Of a stretch of 64,000 bases of DNA, positions 50,121 through 57,369 are shown piece by piece. The stretch lies in the IMG/VR virus record IMGVR_UViG_3300042197_003251, positions 1 through 64,000 of that record; one strand, 5' to 3'. The notes under the pieces are model-generated. The model saw nothing but the letters and a program-made list of their open reading frames with translations, had not been told where the DNA came from and ran no database searches. How positions within the stretch are numbered: the stretch's first letter is position 1; the number at the start of each line of letters is the position of its first letter. The position numbers and the translations under genes were made by a program. Source of the DNA: a virus.

Positions 50121-50299
50121 GATTGGATTAAATATGTGATTATATAAGATAAACTTAAACCTAAAAATAAAAGCCCTGTTTTACCTAAATCAAAAAGTTC
50201 CGGCTTAACGAGGGCTTTTATAAATTTAAAAATTACATTGACAACATATAAAATGCTGAATATAAAGAAAAAGACAAATATTGTTTCTAAATTAAACAT
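50117..50299 (-). CDS. Two-helix membrane protein, 60 aa
   Basis: Two hydrophobic segments (ETIFVFFFIFSILYVVNVIF and TGLLFLGLSLSYIITYLI) flank a short loop. It overlaps the Hc1-like gene stop and the next gene start by four bases each. A lysis accessory function cannot be excluded. Confidence 0.65.
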   Translation of the reverse strand: MFNLETIFVFFFIFSILYVVNVIFKFIKALVKPELFDLGKTGLLFLGLSLSYIITYLIQS

Positions 50300-50468
50300 T
50301 ATCTTTTCTTTCTTTCAGAACTTCACCTCTAAAAGACTGCAATAGAGCTTTCAATTCCTGAGCGGTTTTGCGAGCTCTTGTACCAGCACTCTTATTTCCG
50401 TTATAAAATTTACCAGCATCAAGGGCTAGAGTTTCTGTCAATGATTTGATTTTTTCAACTGTTTCCAT
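50292..50468 (-). CDS. Histone H1-like (Hc1-type) protein, 58 aa
   Basis: The frame reads METVEKIKSLTETLALDAGK and then FYNGNKSAGTRARKTAQELK, matching the small histone H1-like family of Bacteroidota (KFY.GNK.AGTR.RK). It would bind and compact DNA or modulate host nucleoid structure. It is basic at the C-terminus. Found by manual translation. Confidence 0.8.
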   Translation of the reverse strand: METVEKIKSLTETLALDAGKFYNGNKSAGTRARKTAQELKALLQSFRGEVLKERKDNV

Positions 50469-50518
50469 TTATCAAATATTAAAAAATGTTTATTACAATA
50501 TCAATATTAATACTTTTT

Positions 50519-50998
50519 TTAACTATGTAAATTATTATTCTCCAAATTTTTATCTAACGTATAATAAATGTTTTGTAATAAATCAAGGTCTGACATTGTA
50601 TGCGTTGCATCCAAATTAAATATTTCTTGAAAAAACTTATTTAAGGAATATTTTACTTCAGTAATTTTTTGGTTGTAAAAAGTTTCAGCGATAAAGTTTT
50701 TTAGGAAATCGTAATGTATTCCACTTTTTTTAAAAAATATTTTTTCTTTTCCAAAATTATCAATGACTTTATCCCAACACCAATTGAAGTGATTTTGATT
50801 ATCACTTTCGTCTAATCTAATATTTGTTGTCTTATCTATATCATTACCCAAATAAGTTTCATACATTATTAAAATAAGTGAATTAACAAAATCTGAAAAA
50901 AGTTCAAATTTTTGATAACAAATATTGTTCTTATCAATCCAAAGTTGAAAATCTTCTTTATCTACTGGTTTAGATATATACGCAAAAAAATCCTCCAT
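50519..50998 (-). CDS. Phage hypothetical protein, 159 aa
   Basis: It begins MEDFFAYISKPVDKEDFQLW; FELFSDFVNSLILIMYETYLG is a helical core. It is acidic and aromatic. Function unknown; likely a structural-region gene because of its position before the 51042 gene. Confidence 0.68.
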   Translation of the reverse strand: MEDFFAYISKPVDKEDFQLWIDKNNICYQKFELFSDFVNSLILIMYETYLGNDIDKTTNIRLDESDNQNHFNWCWDKVIDNFGKEKIFFKKSGIHYDFLKNFIAETFYNQKITEVKYSLNKFFQEIFNLDATHTMSDLDLLQNIYYTLDKNLENNNLHS

Positions 50999-51041
50999 AC
51001 ATTATATATGGAGAATATAGTTCATTTATTTTTTTTGTAAA

Positions 51042-52427
51042 TTATTGAGTCTTTTTGTTATAACCCATCATATTTTTCATTTTCATCATTTCTTCAGATA
51101 AAATTTGTTTTTCTTCTGTAGATTCACCAAGTTTTTTGAACATGTTATCAAGTTTACCTGATTTAGTATTTTCACCAGCAATATCAACTGGTTGTTTTAC
51201 TCTGTTGTAACTTTTTCTTTTTTCTTGATTATATAAACCTAATTTTCTTCTTTTGTTAAGTTTTTTCCCTAACCCTGTATCTTCAGCGTTTGCATACTTT
51301 GGTGAATTTCCTGTCATTTCAGAACCCTCAATTGTTTTTTCTAACCAATCTTCATTGTATCCAACTTCATCTGGGTCCAAATCTAACATTCCACCACCAT
51401 AAGCAAAAGTATCAATATACTCCTCAACAGCGTCTGATGGGATATAACTCTTTTTATCCATTTTAGCAAGTTGTCCATTACCTTTTGGAAAATGTTTTGG
51501 GTTTTCTTCAAAACTTCCTTTTGAACCTGCCTTAACGTAATCCCTCATTTTCTTAAAAGACTCTTGGTTTGCTTTTTTATTAATATCGTCATCTTTTTTA
51601 TGAACTCTATCATATTCAACCATACCTTTTGACCTACCACCTGATGACTTTAAATTTGTTTTCTTTTCCTCAATAATGATTTCTTCAATCATACTAACAA
51701 GTTCGTTTTCGGATAAGGTAAGTTCTTCTCCACCAAAATTAATTGTATATTTATATGATTCATTTTTCACATCAAATTCTTTATTACCAACTTTAAATGT
51801 GCCTTTACCTTCCTCTTTCGCCCTTGCAAGTGCTCCAGTAAAAGCGTTTCCTTCTTCCATTTCATCGCCCTCAATTGATTCTTTAGTTTCTTTTTTATTA
51901 CTCCTTAACACCTCAAAGTCTTTTGCATCTATTTTATTTGTAGGCTTTGCCTGTTTTGCAATATATTTTTGTCCTTTAGAGTATTCTTCATCTTCATCAT
52001 CGTCTTCATCGTCCTCTTCGCCCTCATAGTCATATTTTTTCTTTAAACTTGCAGGAAATTTTTCACCAGGATGTTTTTTAGTGTAAGCCCTTTTTAATGC
52101 CTTTCTAAATTTTTCACCTTCTTTCATTTCACCACAATCCCCTTCCATACATTCTTTTTCTTGTACATAATCAAACTCACCTGACATAACATCAGTTTCT
52201 TCTTCAAGTTCAATATCTGATAATGAATCATCAGTATCCATATTTAACTTTTTATCTAATAATTTTTTAAATCTTCTATAGTCTGGCATATCTTCCTGTT
52301 CATAATCATAATCTTCAGGACCAAAATCCTCATCCATTTCACCATTTATTTTTTTTGTAAGTTCTTCCGCCTTCTCATTTAAAGACTCCATTAGAACTTT
52401 TTTTACGATGTTATCTATTTCTCTCAT
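51042..52427 (-). CDS. VLMES-tagged acidic core or scaffold-type protein, 461 aa
   Basis: It begins MREIDNIVKKVLMESLNEKA. The middle has very acidic stretches (DDEDDDEDEE) mixed with basic ones. The C-terminus QILSEEMMKMKNMMGYNKK resembles the N-terminal tag of the 8889 protein. Such charge patterns and (I/L)xE steps are typical of prohead core or internal proteins. GTATTTATATAAAAA upstream is late-type. Confidence 0.72.
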   Translation of the reverse strand: MREIDNIVKKVLMESLNEKAEELTKKINGEMDEDFGPEDYDYEQEDMPDYRRFKKLLDKKLNMDTDDSLSDIELEEETDVMSGEFDYVQEKECMEGDCGEMKEGEKFRKALKRAYTKKHPGEKFPASLKKKYDYEGEEDDEDDDEDEEYSKGQKYIAKQAKPTNKIDAKDFEVLRSNKKETKESIEGDEMEEGNAFTGALARAKEEGKGTFKVGNKEFDVKNESYKYTINFGGEELTLSENELVSMIEEIIIEEKKTNLKSSGGRSKGMVEYDRVHKKDDDINKKANQESFKKMRDYVKAGSKGSFEENPKHFPKGNGQLAKMDKKSYIPSDAVEEYIDTFAYGGGMLDLDPDEVGYNEDWLEKTIEGSEMTGNSPKYANAEDTGLGKKLNKRRKLGLYNQEKRKSYNRVKQPVDIAGENTKSGKLDNMFKKLGESTEEKQILSEEMMKMKNMMGYNKKTQ

Positions 52428-52451
52428 TTGAATATTTTTTTATATAAATAC

Positions 52452-53300
52452 TTATTTTTTTGTGTTTTTTCTTACATCCTCAATAATAATTTTCATAATC
52501 AACTTTTCACTAATTCCGTATTGTTCTGCCAATTTTTTTGCTTTTTTCTTAACAATTGGACTTCTACTCAATTTAAGAGCGTTAATGTCCCCCTGATTGC
52601 AATAAGGGAATGTTTTACACTTCTTTTTAACCTGAACAAATGCTCCACCAGGTATTTGTGTTTTTGACCTACCTCTCCAATCTTTTGGACTCATAGATTT
52701 TGCTCCAAATGCCGGTCCTGAATATTGTCCAGAAGAAGATGAACTTGTCGCTTCCTTTGTTTCTTTTTTTTCAACTTTTTCTAATTTATCATAATAAAAT
52801 GGATTTTCTTTTAAATGGTCTAAAGCGATTTGTTTTGCTTTTGATATTCCCATATCGTGTTCCATTTCAACTTTTGTTCCTTTTTTAAATTGCGTTTGAA
52901 TTATTTCAAGCATTTTTTCAATCTTTTCCTTTTGACTTTTACCTTCAGCGTCTTTGGAGTGTAATCTTGCAAGGTCTTTTAATTTTGCAATTTCTGTTCT
53001 TTCTGCTTCAGTTAAATTTTCTTTTAATTTCTTTTTTCTTCCTTGACAATGGGCTCTCTGACTAAAACCTTTTGGGTTTTTACAATCAATACTTCTTTTG
53101 TATTTTTCAGACCATTTTTCTTTCATTTCTCCTGAAATTGGCGGTTCAAATGCGCCTGCTCCTCCACTACCAGTCGCTTCTTTATTTTCACTTTTTTTAA
53201 TCATATTTTTAATATCTCGTAAATCTTCTTGACTTTTTGAGTCAGTATTACTTGAAAATGCTTTATCAAGTGCTTTCATAGTATTTTTTTTTATATCCAT
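52452..53300 (-). CDS. Virion-type protein with DUF5872- and DUF5661-like parts
   Basis: The 282-aa protein has EATGSGGAGAFEPPISG (linker typical of phage structural proteins), KYKRSIDCKNPKGFSQRAHC (DUF5872-like), GTKVEMEHDMGISKAKQIAL (DUF5661-like) and a second EATSSSSSGQYSGPAFG linker. It ends KLIMKIIIEDVRKNTKK, a reversed-position (I)xE element. It belongs to the virion cluster. Confidence 0.72.
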   Translation of the reverse strand: MDIKKNTMKALDKAFSSNTDSKSQEDLRDIKNMIKKSENKEATGSGGAGAFEPPISGEMKEKWSEKYKRSIDCKNPKGFSQRAHCQGRKKKLKENLTEAERTEIAKLKDLARLHSKDAEGKSQKEKIEKMLEIIQTQFKKGTKVEMEHDMGISKAKQIALDHLKENPFYYDKLEKVEKKETKEATSSSSSGQYSGPAFGAKSMSPKDWRGRSKTQIPGGAFVQVKKKCKTFPYCNQGDINALKLSRSPIVKKKAKKLAEQYGISEKLIMKIIIEDVRKNTKK

Positions 53301-53301
53301 T

Positions 53302-53550
53302 TTATCTTACGTTTTTAATTCTTGGTTCCCAATAACCTCTTTGAGTCCACATAAATTGATAAAATTCAGAAAACATTTTTGCAACCAAATCTTTTACTTC
53401 AGTTCCAACTTTTCCTCTTTTGATTTCCTTATTAATTAAATCAACCATATGTTCTTCAAATTGTTTTAAAGTATTAGAAGCAAGAAAATCTTTTATTTCT
53501 TTTCTAGCAATTGTTTCTATTTCTTTTTTTTCAGAAGCTGTAAGTGCCAT
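53302..53550 (-). CDS. Phage hypothetical protein, 82 aa
   Basis: It begins MALTASEKKEIETIARKEIK, then IKRGKVGTEVKDLVAKMF and FMWTQRGYWEPRIKNVR, a pattern recurring in structural regions of large phages. It shares its start base with the end of the 53550 gene. Role inferred as virion-related. Confidence 0.72.
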   Translation of the reverse strand: MALTASEKKEIETIARKEIKDFLASNTLKQFEEHMVDLINKEIKRGKVGTEVKDLVAKMFSEFYQFMWTQRGYWEPRIKNVR

Positions 53551-54149
53551 TACTTATTAACTTTTTGTGATGTCTTTTTTCTACCAGCAATTACTTTAGC
53601 CCATTTTGATTTGAACTTTTCGTAATATGTCTGTAGTTTATTAATCATATCAAGGTAATTTTCGTCAACTTTCATCATTTGACCCGATATATAAAGTCCA
53701 TTACTCTCACCAATTGTGAAGTAAAACTCAACATCAAAATCAACTACAAGACCTGACCAGTCTGCGTTATTACTATATAAATTAAGCTGTCCAAAATTTG
53801 CCATATCTGACACTTCATTAACGAACTCGTCCATAGTTTCTTGAAACGCAATTTTATCATCAGTTGTTAGTTCAGTTTCTTTTTTTGAGTCTCCGTGAAT
53901 AACAAGAATTCCACCTGAAATTCTATAACCTTCACTAAAATCATTTGGTTTTCCTTCACTATCCTCAATATCTTGTTCTGTTGATTTAGGGACATTATAT
54001 CTTTGAATGTCTCTTGGACTATCTTCGTCTTCTGTAATCAAATATCCTTTTTTAATTTGACTAATATGTTCGGATATAATAGGATTACTACCATCTTTTA
54101 AATCGTTGATGGCTTTAAGTTGTTTTTTAATTAACTCAATTTGGTTCAT
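53550..54149 (-). CDS. Phage structural-region protein with LITED tag, 199 aa
   Basis: It begins MNQIELIKKQLKAINDLKDG, then IISEHISQIKKGYLITEDED, two (I/L)xE steps before residue 45. The body has a beta-rich domain (LYSNNADWSGLVVDFDVEFY) and a Lys-rich end. It overlaps the amidase gene by 14 nt. Likely a virion component. Confidence 0.7.
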   Translation of the reverse strand: MNQIELIKKQLKAINDLKDGSNPIISEHISQIKKGYLITEDEDSPRDIQRYNVPKSTEQDIEDSEGKPNDFSEGYRISGGILVIHGDSKKETELTTDDKIAFQETMDEFVNEVSDMANFGQLNLYSNNADWSGLVVDFDVEFYFTIGESNGLYISGQMMKVDENYLDMINKLQTYYEKFKSKWAKVIAGRKKTSQKVNK

Positions 54150-54738
54150 CTTCTATCAGTTTTTTAAACTCGTCAAAATTAAATGACGGGTTTGGGTCAG
54201 TATATTTATTATCATAGTTGCTACGGCACACTATACCATTAAATATCTTGATACCATCAACTTTTGTGTTGTGACCGATAAAAGTTTTGTTAATTGAGAA
54301 TTTTTTTAATAATTTTTTTGAAATTTCAACGAGTGAATTAAATTGATTGTCTGTATAGTTGTCCCAATATAGTTTATCTCTCCATTTTTTTTCGTATGGT
54401 TTACCTTCAAAAAAAGAACCAATCCAATTTACAAAATGAGTTTCAATAGGAATTTTTTTTAACCATCCTAAATTTTCAACAACTATTATTATTGAATTTT
54501 TATTTACCTCAACATCGTGAAAAAAATTTGAATATGAATCATCAGGAAGAATACTAATTACGTCACCTTCTTTTGTTATAAGGTAATTTGGGATTTTTCT
54601 GTAATTACCATTAAATCTATATTTTAAACTTGCAAGATATTCGTTTTTTGGTCTTGAAGTGTTACAAAGGATTATCTGTTTTTTATTTTTGTTTTTTTCA
54701 AAGTTTTTAAACTCACCAAACTTTATAACATCAATCAC
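54136..54738 (-). CDS. N-acetylmuramoyl-L-alanine amidase (endolysin)
   Basis: The 200-aa protein has YRKIPNYLITKEGDVISIL, ILPDDSYSNFFHD, IIIVVENLGWL and SINKTFIGHNTKVDGIKIFN followed by YTDPNPSF, as in amidase-2 endolysins of T4-like environmental phages. One typical N-terminal zinc His is not obvious. It would cut murein at lysis. Followed by two membrane-protein genes. Confidence 0.78.
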   Translation of the reverse strand: MIDVIKFGEFKNFEKNKNKKQIILCNTSRPKNEYLASLKYRFNGNYRKIPNYLITKEGDVISILPDDSYSNFFHDVEVNKNSIIIVVENLGWLKKIPIETHFVNWIGSFFEGKPYEKKWRDKLYWDNYTDNQFNSLVEISKKLLKKFSINKTFIGHNTKVDGIKIFNGIVCRSNYDNKYTDPNPSFNFDEFKKLIEDEPN

Positions 54739-55663
54739 TTTTTTTAAAATAGTTTAAAACTTTATATTTTTGGTCAGCGTCAACTGGTTCAGGTTTAATA
54801 TCTTGAACCTCTGTTTCATTTTCTGATATTTCTTCAGGGACTTCCTTTTCTTGCTCTGAAATTGTTTCCACAATATTTTCTTCAAGATTATTTTCAACTG
54901 GTGTTGTAGGTTCAGTTTTATTATGAATATTAAATTTTGGCTTACTCAATATTTCTTCAAACTTTTTAATATCTTCTTCAGTTGGTTCGTATCTTAAATT
55001 ATCGTAATCAATATTTTCTTTTATTGGTCCCTGATATCCTATTTTACTTAAAAAATCATCAAACTTTTTAATATCTTCTTCAGTTGGTTTATACCTTATC
55101 TCGTCCTCTTCCTTTATTTTATTTTTAATAAATTCTTCTTTTTGTAATTCATAATCTTCAACATTAACTTCATCTTCAGTAGTTTGTTTTAATTCAGCGT
55201 TTTGTTCAGAATATTTAACAAGCATATGAGCAAAAGTTAATGATATGATTGGAAGTAGTCCACCAGTTAAAAAAGATAAAATTAATTTGTGTGATGCAAT
55301 GTCGTCAACTTCAACTCCCATATTTTCAAAAAGACCTCCGACCATTGAAACCCAATCTTTAAAAATTTCAGAAGTTTCGTCAATATATGAAAAAGAAAAG
55401 AATACATTACCAATCATTTGTATTAATGTGACAATTAAAAATGGTATATAGATAAATCTACCCATTCTGACTGATACTGCGGCAAGAGCGGACAAAGCCG
55501 CAATTTCAATACCGACTGATAAATAAAGAGCCCAACTCCAAGGGTTACTTATACCATAAAAACTTGTTACGTGTGATATAGAAACAAACGCAACAAGTAG
55601 TATGGGGATAACGAATGCAAAAACAATTATGTTTTTAAGATTTCTCTTAATCCAATTCCTCAT
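54731..55663 (-). CDS. Multi-pass membrane protein with tandem repeat, 310 aa
   Basis: Four hydrophobic segments occupy the first 175 residues, with HVTSFYGISNPWSWALYLSV and MIGNVFFSFSYIDETS, a pattern seen in other large phages. The cytoplasmic half has two copies of RYxPTEEDIKKFxxxLSK, repeated nearly exactly also at DNA level (about 54937-55000 and 55049-55105). The tail is acidic. Function unknown; possibly lysis or membrane remodelling. Confidence 0.72.
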   Translation of the reverse strand: MRNWIKRNLKNIIVFAFVIPILLVAFVSISHVTSFYGISNPWSWALYLSVGIEIAALSALAAVSVRMGRFIYIPFLIVTLIQMIGNVFFSFSYIDETSEIFKDWVSMVGGLFENMGVEVDDIASHKLILSFLTGGLLPIISLTFAHMLVKYSEQNAELKQTTEDEVNVEDYELQKEEFIKNKIKEEDEIRYKPTEEDIKKFDDFLSKIGYQGPIKENIDYDNLRYEPTEEDIKKFEEILSKPKFNIHNKTEPTTPVENNLEENIVETISEQEKEVPEEISENETEVQDIKPEPVDADQKYKVLNYFKKSD

Positions 55664-55938
55664 CGTTTTACCTCATTCTTGTAATGATTTATTGGCATAT
55701 TATTTTTGTCTGACAATTCTTCAACTTCAAGTGTTTTCCATAAAGTTGTATTTTCAAGTAAATTAATCATTTCCTGTTCTGTAATGATTAAATTTGTAAG
55801 TGAATCCACTTTTTGATTTAATGATTTATTTTCTTTCATTAAAGTTTTAACTTGTGTAGCGGTTCCGCAACTCTTTAGGAATACCAAGAAAACCATTACA
55901 AGTCCAGTAATCATTAGAATTTTTTGTATTTTTTCCAT
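55660..55938 (-). CDS. Membrane-anchored coiled-coil protein, 92 aa
   Basis: One N-terminal hydrophobic helix (ILMITGLVMVFLVFLKSC), ending in a Cys, is followed by a Leu-rich coiled coil (MKENKSLNQKVDSLTNLIIT). This resembles an inner-membrane spanin (Rz-type), close to the amidase gene. The spanin call is an inference. Confidence 0.6.
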   Translation of the reverse strand: MEKIQKILMITGLVMVFLVFLKSCGTATQVKTLMKENKSLNQKVDSLTNLIITEQEMINLLENTTLWKTLEVEELSDKNNMPINHYKNEVKR

Positions 55939-55981
55939 AATCTTTTTTATTAAATATTAGATATATAAATTTATTTGTAAA

Positions 55982-56800
55982 TTAAAGATAGTCAAAAAGG
56001 GTTGATGACTCATTTCTTAACTTGCGAAGTCCTCTTTCTTTAATTTGCCTAACCCTTTCTTTTGTTAAGTTAAAATCCATCCCTATGTCTTCAAGTGTTC
56101 TCGGTGTTCCCGATAGTCCATAGTAATCCATAATAATGTTTTTTTCTCTATCATCTAAAACATTAAGTATTTCCATAAGACCTTCTTTAACTTGTTTATC
56201 ACTATTAAAAACATGGTCGGGTCGGAGTGAGTCTTTATTCTCAATTAGGTCAATCAAGGTGTCCCCATCTTCATTAATATTTGTTTCAAGATTAATTACC
56301 GAAGGTAAGTTTAGGAACCTGTCATCCATGTCTCCACCTGATTTTTCAACCCTTTTCTTTTCCTTATGTAGGTCTTGTACTACATTGACGGGAATTCTAA
56401 TTGTTCTGGAATTTTCATTCAAGGATTGAAGGATTGATTGTTTAATCCACCAAACTGCGTATGATATAAATCTCAAGTTTTTGGACCAATCAAAACTATT
56501 AATTGCCCTCATAAGTCCAATATTACCTTCGGCAATTAAATCAGACAAATCAACTCCCTGATTTTGATATTGTTTTGCGATTGTAATAACGAACCTTAAA
56601 TTACCTTCAAGCAATTCTTTTTCAATCTCTTTCTTTTCATTAAGCGAAATGTTTCCTGATTGAATTAGTTTTGATAATTCTTTTTCCCTTTCAGGTGTCA
56701 TTACCTTAATTCTCCTCAATTCTTTAAGGTAATATTGAATTTCGTCTTGGTTAATTGCGGACACCATTTTGTCCTGTGTTTCATCCTTTTGAGTACTCAT
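55982..56800 (-). CDS. RpoD-like sigma-70 factor
   Basis: The 272-aa protein has region 1.2 (DEIQYYLKELRRIKVMTPER), regions 2.1-2.4 (LAEGNIGLMRAI-type DLIAEGNIGLMRAINSFDW, FISYAVWWIKQSI), region 3 and region 4 with LEDIGMDFNLTKERVRQIKE. The length is that of Bacteroidota RpoD, not of a reduced gp55-type factor. Its position next to SbcC/SbcD genes recalls gene 55 near 46/47 in T4. It would redirect host polymerase, possibly to TATTTATA promoters. Confidence 0.92.
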   Translation of the reverse strand: MSTQKDETQDKMVSAINQDEIQYYLKELRRIKVMTPEREKELSKLIQSGNISLNEKKEIEKELLEGNLRFVITIAKQYQNQGVDLSDLIAEGNIGLMRAINSFDWSKNLRFISYAVWWIKQSILQSLNENSRTIRIPVNVVQDLHKEKKRVEKSGGDMDDRFLNLPSVINLETNINEDGDTLIDLIENKDSLRPDHVFNSDKQVKEGLMEILNVLDDREKNIIMDYYGLSGTPRTLEDIGMDFNLTKERVRQIKERGLRKLRNESSTLFDYL

Positions 56801-57320
56801 TTAATAATTGTGTTTCTATTTCTGTTAAGTTGTTAATTCCGACTTCATTTATTTTGTCAAGAATTTGGTCTAATGTTGGGGGTGTTAGTTTTTCCAACAC
56901 TTCTTCAATATCCGCAATTCTTTTTACAAAGTTTCTAATTTCTTCTTCGGTCATAGTACGATTTTCATTTTGTGGCTCCGATTCCAAATTATGTTCCATA
57001 CCTTGTGTCTCTGACAAAATGTCATGCTCTTCATCGGGTCCCATAAGTTGGTTACAAATTTCTTCGTCTTGTATTCCGAAAATAACATCTTCTGTAAGCG
57101 GCGTTATAAAATACATCGCCGAAAATAGTGACAAATAACTATATAGATGTTCATCAATTTTGTCTGAACTATCCAACGATTCAAAATTGAATATTCCTCC
57201 CGTTGCTCCTAACCTATATCTAACTTCACTAGTTGATATTCTAGACACAATTTCACCAATCTTTTCAAGAACAAAATCATTTTCATCATAAGTCCCGAAT
57301 ACAAATAATAGATATTTCAT
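56781..57320 (-). CDS. Hypothetical protein, 179 aa, upstream of the sigma gene
   Basis: It begins MKYLLFVFGTYDENDFVLEK and has a ferredoxin-like or alpha/beta first half and acidic helical second half (MTEEEIRNFVKRIADIEEVL). It overlaps the sigma gene by 20 nt, so its level is coupled to sigma. A co-factor of sigma is an inference. Confidence 0.68.
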   Translation of the reverse strand: MKYLLFVFGTYDENDFVLEKIGEIVSRISTSEVRYRLGATGGIFNFESLDSSDKIDEHLYSYLSLFSAMYFITPLTEDVIFGIQDEEICNQLMGPDEEHDILSETQGMEHNLESEPQNENRTMTEEEIRNFVKRIADIEEVLEKLTPPTLDQILDKINEVGINNLTEIETQLLNEYSKG

Positions 57321-57369
57321 ATTTAATTTTTTACAAAAGTATTACTGAAGTTTCAATTTACCAAAAAAA

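Noticed and set aside
51676-52029. Serine-rich plus-strand frame of 117 codons
   Set aside because: It is the antisense of the acidic protein 51042-52427 (GAC/GAA runs give Ser/Phe runs).
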